64,000 nt of DNA from Cytobacillus oceanisediminis. GTDB taxonomy: Bacteria; Bacillota; Bacilli; Bacillales; Cytobacillaceae. The translations under genes and the position numbers were made by a program. The first letter of the stretch is position 1. Every line of letters begins with the position of its first letter. Positions 1 through 7,700 of the stretch are shown piece after piece. The notes beneath the pieces are model-generated. The model searched no databases. It was given only the letters and a program-made list of their open reading frames with translations, and was not told where the DNA came from. The DNA lies in assembly GCF_022811925.1 (NCBI RefSeq), contig NZ_CP065511.1, forward strand, positions 5,147,001-5,211,000, in the 5' to 3' direction.

Positions 1-537
1 ACGGCAAATGAAATTGCTATGCATATGCCTAATAAGGGAGATAAGGCCGTCCTTGCATATGGACGCAACTTCCCAGACGCACTGGCGATTGCTCCTTATG
101 CAGCCAGGAATGGATATCCTATTCTTTTAACTGAGACGAATAAAATTCCTGCCGCGACAGCGACTATCCTGAAAGGCTTTAGCGAAACGCTTGTTGCTGG
201 CGGCTATGGTGTTATCAGTGAAAACGCGATCGCCAACCTAAACACTGTCCGTTTTAGAGGAACAGATCGTTTTGGAACAAACGCCGATATTGTAAGGAAG
301 TTAGAAATGGGAAGTGAACAAGCCTTTGTAGCCACCGGCTATAATTTTGCAGATGCTTTAACAGGAGCAGTTCTAGTTGCTAAAAAGAACTCACACCTTC
401 TGTTAACACCGCCAGCTTCCATTAAAGATCCTATTAAAACGACCATTCTAGAGAAAAAGTACGATCACTTCCAATTCCTTGGCGGTAAGTCAGTGGTTGG
501 TATTGAGAATGAGCTTGGAAAAATGATAGAAAGATAG
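1..537 (+). CDS. CWB2-repeat cell-wall protein, C-terminal part
   Basis: The gene enters from the left edge: the frame is open from base 1 and ends in TAG at 535-537. The visible 178 residues are the second half of a cell wall binding repeat 2 (CWB2, PF04122) array. They show the family signatures FPDALAIAPYAA, GYPILLTE, a repeat start at FRGTDRFGTNADIV, FADALTGAVLVA and a closing FLGGKSVVG. CWB2 modules normally occur in threes and hold secreted proteins to the wall non-covalently. The protein ends straight after the last repeat, so any enzymatic domain must lie upstream of the window. Family assignment is firm; the overall function cannot be stated. A strong terminator follows. Confidence 0.93.
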   Translation, partial: TANEIAMHMPNKGDKAVLAYGRNFPDALAIAPYAARNGYPILLTETNKIPAATATILKGFSETLVAGGYGVISENAIANLNTVRFRGTDRFGTNADIVRKLEMGSEQAFVATGYNFADALTGAVLVAKKNSHLLLTPPASIKDPIKTTILEKKYDHFQFLGGKSVVGIENELGKMIER

Positions 538-566
538 AGATGGCTTTAAGCATTTCTGAGACCGAA

Positions 567-606
567 CAACCCCCACTTTTGTGAAAGTGGGGGTTGGCAC
601 ATTTTA
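567..606 (+). terminator. Rho-independent terminator
   Basis: A perfect 13-bp stem (567-579 pairs with 584-596) has a TGTG loop and a short T-run about 6 bases later. It ends the plus-strand CWB2 gene. The T-run is weak and follows a small spacer. Confidence 0.75.
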
Positions 607-698
607 ATAGCCATCTTACCTCGAAAAAAAGGAACAAAATTTAAGAGTTGCAGATGAACACATATATAAACCGTATCTTCCGCAATTATCAAACTTTC

Positions 699-1871
699 TT
701 ACACCTCATACCCAATCAACCATGCTAAACGCTTAATTTGAATTGACCCAGGCATTGTACTCAGCAGGAGGTTTCTGAGTTGGATTGCTGCAGGGTTCTC
801 AAGCTGCATAAATCTGCCCATAAATCTAGATCCCCTTACAATTTGTGTGGTTCGCGGAATTCTCATTTTTTCATAATCCCTAAAAGCTTGTTGCATATTT
901 TCTGGATGTTTCTCAAGGCACCGAGATAATATTATAGCATCTTCTATAGCCTGGGCTCCCCCTTGTCCCAAATTGGGCAGCATCGGATGAGCCGCGTCCC
1001 CAAGTAAAATAGCCCTGCCTTGACTCCATGATTTAATCGGTTTTCTATCAAAAATTTCATGGGTGAGGATATTCGTTTCCTTAGTTGACTCAATGACAGC
1101 TTCTATCGGTCCCCACCATCCCCTAAAATGCTCCAAAGCAGTTTTTTTCCTGTTCTGCGCTGTCTTCAATGTTCCCTCTGGGGTATTGATAGCTGCAAAC
1201 CAATAAATTCGGCCTTTCCCCAAATGAGAGAATCCGAACCTTTTACCGGGACCCCAAGCCTCAAAGCCACCTCCCAGTTCAATAGGAAAGCGCACATCAT
1301 TAAAATGAGAGATGCCGCGAATAGCAGTAAACCCAGAATAACGAAGAGGTGTAGAGCCAACTAACAATCTCCTTACTTGGGAATGAACTCCGTCGGCACC
1401 GATTAAAAGATCGCCTTCGACAACCTCCTCTTTCTCAAATTTCGCGCTGATTTTCGATGCATCCTTTTCTATGCTAATAAGCTTTTTCCCCAAAATAACA
1501 GTACCCGGCTTTAAATTTTGATATAAAATGCTTTGTAAGTCTGCTCGATGAATTAAATAACTGTATGTCCCATATTGTTTTGCTTGTACATGAACCGGTA
1601 AATCCACCAGCAGCTTTCCATCCCAAGTCCTTATTTCTGCTTTTTTAACGGATGATCCCATTCTGCGAACCTGTTCGCCTATACCCAGCTTGTCCAATGC
1701 CTTCATAGCATTTGCAGCCAAAACAATTCCTGCACCAAATTCCTTAAGTTCCGCAGCTTTCTCGTATACAGAAACGTCCAGGCCTAACTGCTGCAATGCA
1801 TTTGCAGCTGAAAGTCCACCTAACCCGCCACCAATAACGATTGTTTTGGGGAGAGCAGCTGGTATTCCCAT
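699..1871 (-). CDS. FAD-dependent aromatic-ring-type monooxygenase
   Basis: A 390-residue flavoprotein of the PHBH/UbiH-like FAD_binding_3 family. The N-terminal dinucleotide fold is seen as VIGGGLGGLSAANAL near residues 12-26. The GADGVHSQVR motif and the GDAAHPMLPNLGQGGAQAIE FAD-ribityl motif (about residue 288 on) are both intact. Such enzymes use NAD(P)H and O2 to hydroxylate an aromatic or ring substrate; the substrate cannot be read from the sequence. The open frame starts seven codons earlier, but the ATG at 1871 is chosen because AAAGGGTG lies about 8 bases upstream of it, inside that extension. It has no pathway neighbours and appears monocistronic. Confidence 0.85.
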   Translation of the reverse strand: MGIPAALPKTIVIGGGLGGLSAANALQQLGLDVSVYEKAAELKEFGAGIVLAANAMKALDKLGIGEQVRRMGSSVKKAEIRTWDGKLLVDLPVHVQAKQYGTYSYLIHRADLQSILYQNLKPGTVILGKKLISIEKDASKISAKFEKEEVVEGDLLIGADGVHSQVRRLLVGSTPLRYSGFTAIRGISHFNDVRFPIELGGGFEAWGPGKRFGFSHLGKGRIYWFAAINTPEGTLKTAQNRKKTALEHFRGWWGPIEAVIESTKETNILTHEIFDRKPIKSWSQGRAILLGDAAHPMLPNLGQGGAQAIEDAIILSRCLEKHPENMQQAFRDYEKMRIPRTTQIVRGSRFMGRFMQLENPAAIQLRNLLLSTMPGSIQIKRLAWLIGYEV

Positions 1872-2009
1872 ATTGATCACCCTTTCATGCAATGCTTACT
1901 ATTTAAGATACTACCAAAATCATTTCCTCACCGCCTCAAAAGCTTGGAATTTCTTGTGTTTCCAATCGGGTGTTTGGTATAATTTAGAAAAATACAAGGT
2001 GTGATAAAG

Positions 2010-2273
2010 GTGTCACTTTCCTATTTGTTAACTGTTATCCCTCTTTTAATTCTTCGCACATTTTTTTTAAGCAATGAAAATCTCCCCGTCTATTCAAAGT
2101 CCATTCTTCCCCTATTATTAATAATTTCAATTTATTACTTAATTACTTTTATTCCTGGAACTAATCGCAGAATTAAGAAAAGATATGGTGTTCCATTAAT
2201 AGGTTTGATGGTTGTATTTTTTTATTCCTATAAAACTAAACATTTCTTATGTTTAGAGATTATTATTAATTAA
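2010..2273 (+). CDS. Small membrane protein, unknown
   Basis: An 87-residue hydrophobic protein with three likely membrane segments (about residues 4-20, 29-47 and 65-80) and a basic NRRIKKRYG loop. No family is recognised. The GTG at 2010 is preferred over the in-frame GTG at 2001 because AAGGTG at 1996-2001 gives normal spacing. It is followed closely by another membrane ORF, so the two may form a pair. Confidence 0.5.
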   Translation: MSLSYLLTVIPLLILRTFFLSNENLPVYSKSILPLLLIISIYYLITFIPGTNRRIKKRYGVPLIGLMVVFFYSYKTKHFLCLEIIIN

Positions 2274-2384
2274 AAATAAAAAGTGTGGGTCTATTTTGAT
2301 TATTAATAAAAATATAATTCCTAATTTTACAGGTGCTGTTGTTCTATTCATTGTTTTTGTTTCTTTAATACCTGCAACAATAAA

Positions 2385-2822
2385 ATGGGTATTGCTCTAT
2401 TTTTAATTTCATTTTTAATACCTAACTTCCGAGAGATCATGTTCGAAAATAAGTTGAGAAAGTTTAAAGTAGCATTTTATACATCAATCATTTTCACATT
2501 AGGATTTACCATTTTCCTGGAGCCTTCGTTGTTAATTTCCTTTGATTTTTCCAATTTATTTTGGTTTCTTCTTATCTTTTTTTATTGCTCAATAGGCATT
2601 TTTAGTTATGGAATACCCGCTTCTATCATTGCTGAATTTGTTTCAAGAAGATCCATGAGATTCCGTACCTTGATATCAGGGATAATTCACATTGGAATGG
2701 GTCTCTTTACTGGTGTTATTGGAATTTATTCAGATATGATAGAGCCCGGCTTTTATGTCCTATCAACGATATGTTCCGTAATTTTCTTCCTTCTTGATGA
2801 ATTTACAAGAAGGAAGATTTAA
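2385..2822 (+). CDS. Membrane protein, unknown; 5' end uncertain
   Basis: About 145 residues with four predicted membrane spans, hydrophobic throughout, ending in DEFTRRKI. No family is recognised. The ATG at 2385 has no visible ribosome binding site. A second short hydrophobic frame starts at a TTG near 2296 and overlaps it in another register, reading VVLFIVFVSLIPATIKW. A single-base frameshift joining the two is possible, which would make the true start about 2296. Composition is very AT-rich. Confidence 0.45.
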   Translation: MGIALFLISFLIPNFREIMFENKLRKFKVAFYTSIIFTLGFTIFLEPSLLISFDFSNLFWFLLIFFYCSIGIFSYGIPASIIAEFVSRRSMRFRTLISGIIHIGMGLFTGVIGIYSDMIEPGFYVLSTICSVIFFLLDEFTRRKI

Positions 2823-3146
2823 AATAACAGAATACAAATTTTGTTTATTATAGCGACAGCAGCTTATGTTCGTTAAACTCCTGTAAATAATCTGATTACT
2901 TCCCTCAAGTTCCAGCACAAAATCATTATAAATGAGATTGGTTGGCTGATAGCCTTGAGCCATGTCTATTTTTTTGTAACTAAACACCCATGCCTTTCGT
3001 CTATTATTAACGGGGATATTTACTAAGACTTTTCTACTGAATAATTTTCTTTACAGACTGAAATTTCAGTATCAAAATGGATGAAATTCTGTTATTCTTT
3101 ATTTTATGATGTAACTTTTTGTCAATTTATGTGGAGGGAAACAACA
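2823..3146. other. Gene-poor gap with possible minus-strand remnant
   Basis: No convincing gene is present. On the minus strand a frame at about 3040-2830 reads NRRKAWVFSYKKIDMAQGYQ and then a plausible globular stretch, but it has no start, no ribosome binding site and runs into the end of the plus-strand membrane gene. It may be a relic of a small protein. Confidence 0.3.
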
Positions 3147-4076
3147 ATGAGGTCAGAGAATAAAAAGAAGAAACGAACCTGGCTCCGTGTGACCGGTATT
3201 TTGGTTTTGTTAATATTAATCGGCACAGGAGTATATGGTTATACCGTATATAAATCATTAACAAGCGCAGTAGAAACAATGCATGAACCGATAGAAAGAG
3301 AGAAGTCCGAAAAGCGGACAGAGCAAATTACGCTGGAGAAGAAGGAACCTTTTTCGGTATTGATGCTTGGTGTCGATGAGCGTGAGGGAGACCGCGGCCG
3401 TTCGGATTCCATGATTGTTCTTTCTGTTAACCCAAACCAAAACTCAGTTAAAATGCTTAGTATTCCGCGTGATACAAGGACAGAAATTATTGGAAAAGGT
3501 TTTGACGATAAGATTAACCATGCCTATGCATTCGGCGGCGTTGAGATGTCCATGAATACTGTAGAGAATTTCCTTGACATCCCTATTGATTACTATATGC
3601 AAATCAACATGGAAGGCTTTAAGGATATTGTTGATGCCGTTGGCGGAGTAACAGTGAATAATGATTTAGATTTCACTTATGAAGGTGTTCATTTTACAAA
3701 AGGACAATTAACTTTAAATGGAGAAAAGGCATTAAAGTTCTCCAGAATGAGATATGACGACCCGAGAGGCGACTTTGGCCGCCAGCTTCGGCAGCGTGAG
3801 GTGATCCAAGGTGTGCTGAAAGAAGGTGCAAGCTTATCTTCTTTAACAAACTATGATGAAATATTCACAGCTCTCGGCAATAATATTAAAACCAACATGA
3901 AATTCAATGAAATGGTGGGTATTCAGAAAAACTATCGGGCTGCCGCCACATCAGTTGAACAAATGTCTATTAAAGGGTCGGGAACAAAAATTGATAAAGT
4001 CTATTACTTAATGGTTCCGGATGAGGAAAAACAGCGCGTTCAGAACGAATTGAAAACTCATTTAGAGCTTAATTAA
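3147..4076 (+). CDS. LytR-CpsA-Psr (LCP) family wall-polymer ligase, TagU-like
   Basis: A 309-residue type II membrane protein with a basic N-terminus, one membrane helix at about residues 12-34 and an extracellular LCP domain (PF03816) at about 75-225. The family hallmarks are clear: MLGVDERE, DRGRSDSMIVLS with the phosphate-contacting Asp/Arg residues, LSIPRDTR, KINHAYAFGG and VDAVGGV. LCP enzymes transfer undecaprenyl-diphosphate-linked polymers (teichoic acid or polysaccharide) to peptidoglycan. The start at 3147 follows GGAGGG at 3132-3137; the longer frame from 3081 lacks such a site. It has its own terminator. With a large EPS operon and a teichoic-acid-like surface biology nearby, the acceptor polymer could be either. 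Confidence 0.9.
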   Translation: MRSENKKKKRTWLRVTGILVLLILIGTGVYGYTVYKSLTSAVETMHEPIEREKSEKRTEQITLEKKEPFSVLMLGVDEREGDRGRSDSMIVLSVNPNQNSVKMLSIPRDTRTEIIGKGFDDKINHAYAFGGVEMSMNTVENFLDIPIDYYMQINMEGFKDIVDAVGGVTVNNDLDFTYEGVHFTKGQLTLNGEKALKFSRMRYDDPRGDFGRQLRQREVIQGVLKEGASLSSLTNYDEIFTALGNNIKTNMKFNEMVGIQKNYRAAATSVEQMSIKGSGTKIDKVYYLMVPDEEKQRVQNELKTHLELN

Positions 4077-4080
4077 GGAG

Positions 4081-4115
4081 AATCCTCTTTCACTTAAAGT
4101 GAAGGAGGATTTTTA
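4081..4115 (+). terminator. Rho-independent terminator after LCP gene
   Basis: Stem 4081-4095 pairs with 4097-4111 (one G-T wobble), followed by a run of five T. It begins a few bases past the stop codon. Confidence 0.85.
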
Positions 4116-4199
4116 TAAAACTAACTGGTAAAATAATTCTCAAACTTTATTATTTCAAATATCGTATATATTTAAAAGGACGATCTGGGGTCGGTTTAA

Positions 4200-4343
4200 G
4201 TGACTAAACGAAAATATAATAAAGAACGGTACGATTTAGGAATTAAGATCCTTTATATTCTAAACTTTGGAATAGTCATATTTTTAGGGTTGGCTATTTT
4301 GCTCATAGAATATTATCCAGGGTTTCTTAAGGTATTTAAATAA
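4200..4343 (+). CDS. Small single-span membrane protein
   Basis: A 47-residue ORF with GTG start: a basic N-terminus MTKRKYNKERYD, one hydrophobic helix (about residues 14-36) and a short EYYPGFLKVFK tail. The purine-rich GGGGTCGG lies about 6 bases upstream. A well-formed terminator starts two bases after the stop, which is the main reason to believe this is a real transcription unit. No family is recognised. Confidence 0.5.
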   Translation: MTKRKYNKERYDLGIKILYILNFGIVIFLGLAILLIEYYPGFLKVFK

Positions 4344-4344
4344 A

Positions 4345-4373
4345 CCATCTCATTTAAGAGATGGCCTTTTTAT
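4345..4373 (+). terminator. Terminator of small membrane protein gene
   Basis: CCATCTC (4345-4351) pairs with GAGATGG (4358-4364), followed by CCTTTTTATTT. Confidence 0.7.
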
Positions 4374-4397
4374 TTCGTATTTTTAAATTTAATACTT

Positions 4398-4463
4398 CTA
4401 TGATAAATAAAGTTCCCCATAAAATAATCCTAAGGAAATTAAACTTACCTTTTTACCTTCCAT
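4398..4463 (-). CDS. Possible 21-residue peptide ORF
   Basis: An ATG at 4463 on the minus strand is preceded by a near-perfect AGGAGGAAG ribosome binding site (4469-4476). It opens a frame of only 21 residues (starting MEGKKVSLISLG) before TAG. The ribosome site is the sole evidence. It may be a real micropeptide, or the surviving start of a lost gene. Confidence 0.3.
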   Translation of the reverse strand: MEGKKVSLISLGLFYGELYLS

Positions 4464-4561
4464 ACTACTTCCTCCTAAAATGATTCTTGGAAACTATTAC
4501 ATAATAAAGGGTAATATAAATATTTACCATATTTCAGAACTAACAATTACAATATTTTTTA

Positions 4562-4579
4562 CAATCAAACGTTTGATTG
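4562..4579. promoter_or_regulatory. Perfect 18-bp palindrome, copy 1
   Basis: CAATCAAACGTTTGATTG is an exact inverted repeat in an AT-rich gap. The same 16-bp core AATCAAACGTTTGATT recurs as a longer palindrome at 12227-12248. Its size and symmetry suit the operator of a dimeric repressor such as a TetR-type protein, but no such regulator is encoded here. Confidence 0.4.
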
Positions 4580-4640
4580 AAGTCTAAAATAACAAAGTTC
4601 CTGCGGCATCTTATATAATTATATGATGACAAATGCTAAG

Positions 4641-4690
4641 AAAAAAGAGAGGGATTAATGATCGCTCGGCAATCATTAATCCCCTCCTTA
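4641..4690 (-). terminator. Terminator of the large M30-CWB2 gene
   Basis: A 12-bp stem GGGATTAATGAT (4651-4662) pairs with 4672-4683. On the minus strand it is followed by TCTCTTTTTTC. It lies just beyond the stop codon of the 1577-residue gene. Confidence 0.85.
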
Positions 4691-4708
4691 AATACTCTTA
4701 AAATACTT

Positions 4709-7700
4709 TTAATTCATTAAATCCACTACTTGTTTTAACACAGGTTCTCCAATGCCCCCGCCAATTTGGTGCACATCATTCGCATGTTTCCCTTGAATCA
4801 CATTAACCTGTGAAGAATCCAGCTTATTGGATACCAATAAAACAGGTACATTGTATTTAGCCGCCAAGGGCCCTGCAGCTAAAGCGTCTACTAATTTGGA
4901 TGTACTTGCATGGGCTACCATAATCGTTGGCATTTCTTCTTGTTTGTAGAAGGTTTTAATGACTTTAGCATTGGTCTCCTGGCGATTAACACCGCTTAAC
5001 CGATTATTTACTACACTTTTTGCAGTGATGATGTTCATCTCAGTTATGATAGCCGGGTAGATAACACCTTTACCCCCAATAAAGTAGGAAGTTTGAAGAC
5101 CTTCACCCTTTAGCCATTGATACGTATTGGCTGGTACAGCTTTTTTCTCTGTTAAGATAATTGGCTGTTTGGTTTGACCGGATTGAGCTGCGATCGACAA
5201 AGCATCAGGTTCCCCGTGGCCATAAGCCATATAAACCGTATGGACATCGACCAGTTTATCAAGCTCCTGTGCGATCTTAAGTGACGTTTCATATCTTGTT
5301 TTTCCGCCAATTCGTGATACTGAGTATCCTTGAGAGGATAGGTTATTCTTTACTCCATCCGAAATGACACCTGATCCCCCAATTAACACAATATTTTTTG
5401 CTTTAAGCCGCTTGATTTCTGCCATGGTCTCTTCAGACAAACTATTAGCACCTGCTAAAAGAATCGGAGCATTCTTAGCTGAAGCCAATGGTGTAGCCGT
5501 TAATCCATCAGCGATCGCCCAGCCATTTACCAGGAAGACTGTATCAGATGCAGACCAGCCCTTTTTTGAAATTTCTACAGCTGTAATATAGCGGGTTTTA
5601 CCGACTAATTTGCTAAGCTGCGTATTCCCTTTAATGACTTTTACTTTTGTTGGATTGCTTGCATTTCCCTCCTTATCAAATGCAATGATGACAAGTTCTG
5701 TTCCGGCATTCGGATGAGCAGGGATTTCAACAGCAAAGAAGCCGTTCGCTCCTGTTTCACCCTTTCCAATTTCGGAGTTGCCTATTCTGACAGAGATGGT
5801 TGAACCAGACTCTGCTGTTCCAAATATTTTCAGGTTCCGATCAGATACCGTATTTACTACTGGGGCAGATGGAGGAGTACCGTCAGCAATAGTGACCTTT
5901 GCAGCAGAACTCACATTCCCGGCTGTATCTTTTGCAGTAACTTCAACGATCGTACCTGCTTTTTGTTTTGGAATCGTGATTGAGAATTTGCCTTCTGTAT
6001 CAGCCATCCCTTTCCAGCTTCCCGTTCCAATTTTGACGGTAACTTCAGCACCTCTTTCTGCACTCCCCGTTACTGCTGTTGATTGATCAGTAACTTTATT
6101 GACCGTTGGCGCTGCTGGAGCTGTTTCATCCATTACCGTTACTTTGGCTGCTTCACTTACATTACCTGCTTCGTCTTTCGCTGTCACTTCAATAACAGTG
6201 CCTGCTTTTTGCTTTGGAATTTCTATTGAAAATTGACCTTCTGTATTGGCTGTGCCTTTCCAGCTTCCTGTACCAATTTTAACAGTCACTTCGGCACCTT
6301 TTTCAGCACTTCCGGTGACTGCTGTCGCTTGATCGGTAACTTTATTGACCGTTGGCGCTGCTGGAGCTGTTTCATCCACTACTGTTACTTTGGTTGCTTC
6401 ACTTCTATTGCCTGCTGCATCCTTCGCAGACACTTCTATGAGCGTGCCTGCTTTTTGTTTCGGTATGGTGATTAAAAATTGACCCTCAGAATTGGCCAAT
6501 ACTTCCCAGATTCCTGTCCCTATCACAACCAACACTTCAGACCCCTTTTCGGTACTTCCGGTAACTGCTGTTGATTGGTCGGTTACTTTATCCACCATTG
6601 GAGCTGGTGGAGCTGTTTCATCCACTACTGTTACTTTGGCTGCTGCACTTACATTGCCGGCTGCATCTTTCGCCGATACCTCAATGATGGTGCCAGCTTT
6701 TTGTTTTGGAATCGTGATGGAGAACTGGCCTTCTGTATTCGCCATCCCTTTCCAGCTTTCCGTTCCAATTTTAACAGTCACTTCTGAGCCTTTTTCCGCT
6801 GCCCCTGTTACAGCAGCAGCTTGATCATTTACTTTGTTTACCGTCGGTGCTGCCGGGGGAGTCCCATCCACCACTGTTACTTTTGCAGACGGACTTACGT
6901 TGCCTTCTCTGTCTGTTGCTGTTACTTCAATAATAGTTCCAATTTTTTGCTTTGGAATCGCAACTAAAAATATGCCTTCAGCATCTGTGATGCCTTTCCA
7001 GCTTGCTGTTCCGATCTTCACATTTATTTCAGTATCTACTTCTGCATTTCCGGTGACTGCAGTGGATTGGTCGGTTACTTTACGGACGATTGGAGCTGCC
7101 GGGATATCTCCATCCACTACTGTTACCTTTACAGCCTGACTGACATTTCCAGCCGCGTCTTTTGCCGTTACTTCAATTAGCGTCCCTGCAGATTGTTTCG
7201 GAATGCTAACCGAAAACTCACCTTCTAAGCTGGAAGTACCTTTCCAGCTTCCTATTCCAATTTTGACAGTTACTTCTGAACCCTTTTCAGCTGTTCCTGT
7301 TACAGCTAAGTCCTGATCTGTCACTTTATTTACTTGTGGACCACCAGGTGCTGTAACATCTTCTACTGTCACTATTGCAGGTTCACTTACATTTCCGGAT
7401 TGATCCATAGCATATACTTCAATATTTGTCCCTGCTGTCTTTGGTGAAATAGATAGCTGAAAATCTCCTGCTTGGTTTGCTGTGTCTCTTCCAATTTCAA
7501 TTCCTTCAGCAATAGCATAGATTGTGGCATTAGCTTCAGCTTTACCTGTGATAATCGAATCCGCGTCTCCAACCTGAATCACGACAGGACTGGACGGCGC
7601 TGTGATATCCGGTTCTCCCGAATTCATGTCCAGAATGGTATAAGTAATATCTGCCCCTTTTCCAGCAGGCTCTTCAAAACCTTCCTCCGAATTAAATGCT

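Noticed and set aside
5364..7139. Long open frames on the plus strand opposite the Ig-like repeats
   Set aside because: They mirror the minus-strand repeats, carry no ribosome sites, and repeat with the same period; they are shadows of a constrained coding sequence.
5630..7605. Regularly spaced repeats suggesting a CRISPR array
   Set aside because: The period is about 246 bp, the units are coding domains in frame, and no cas genes are present.
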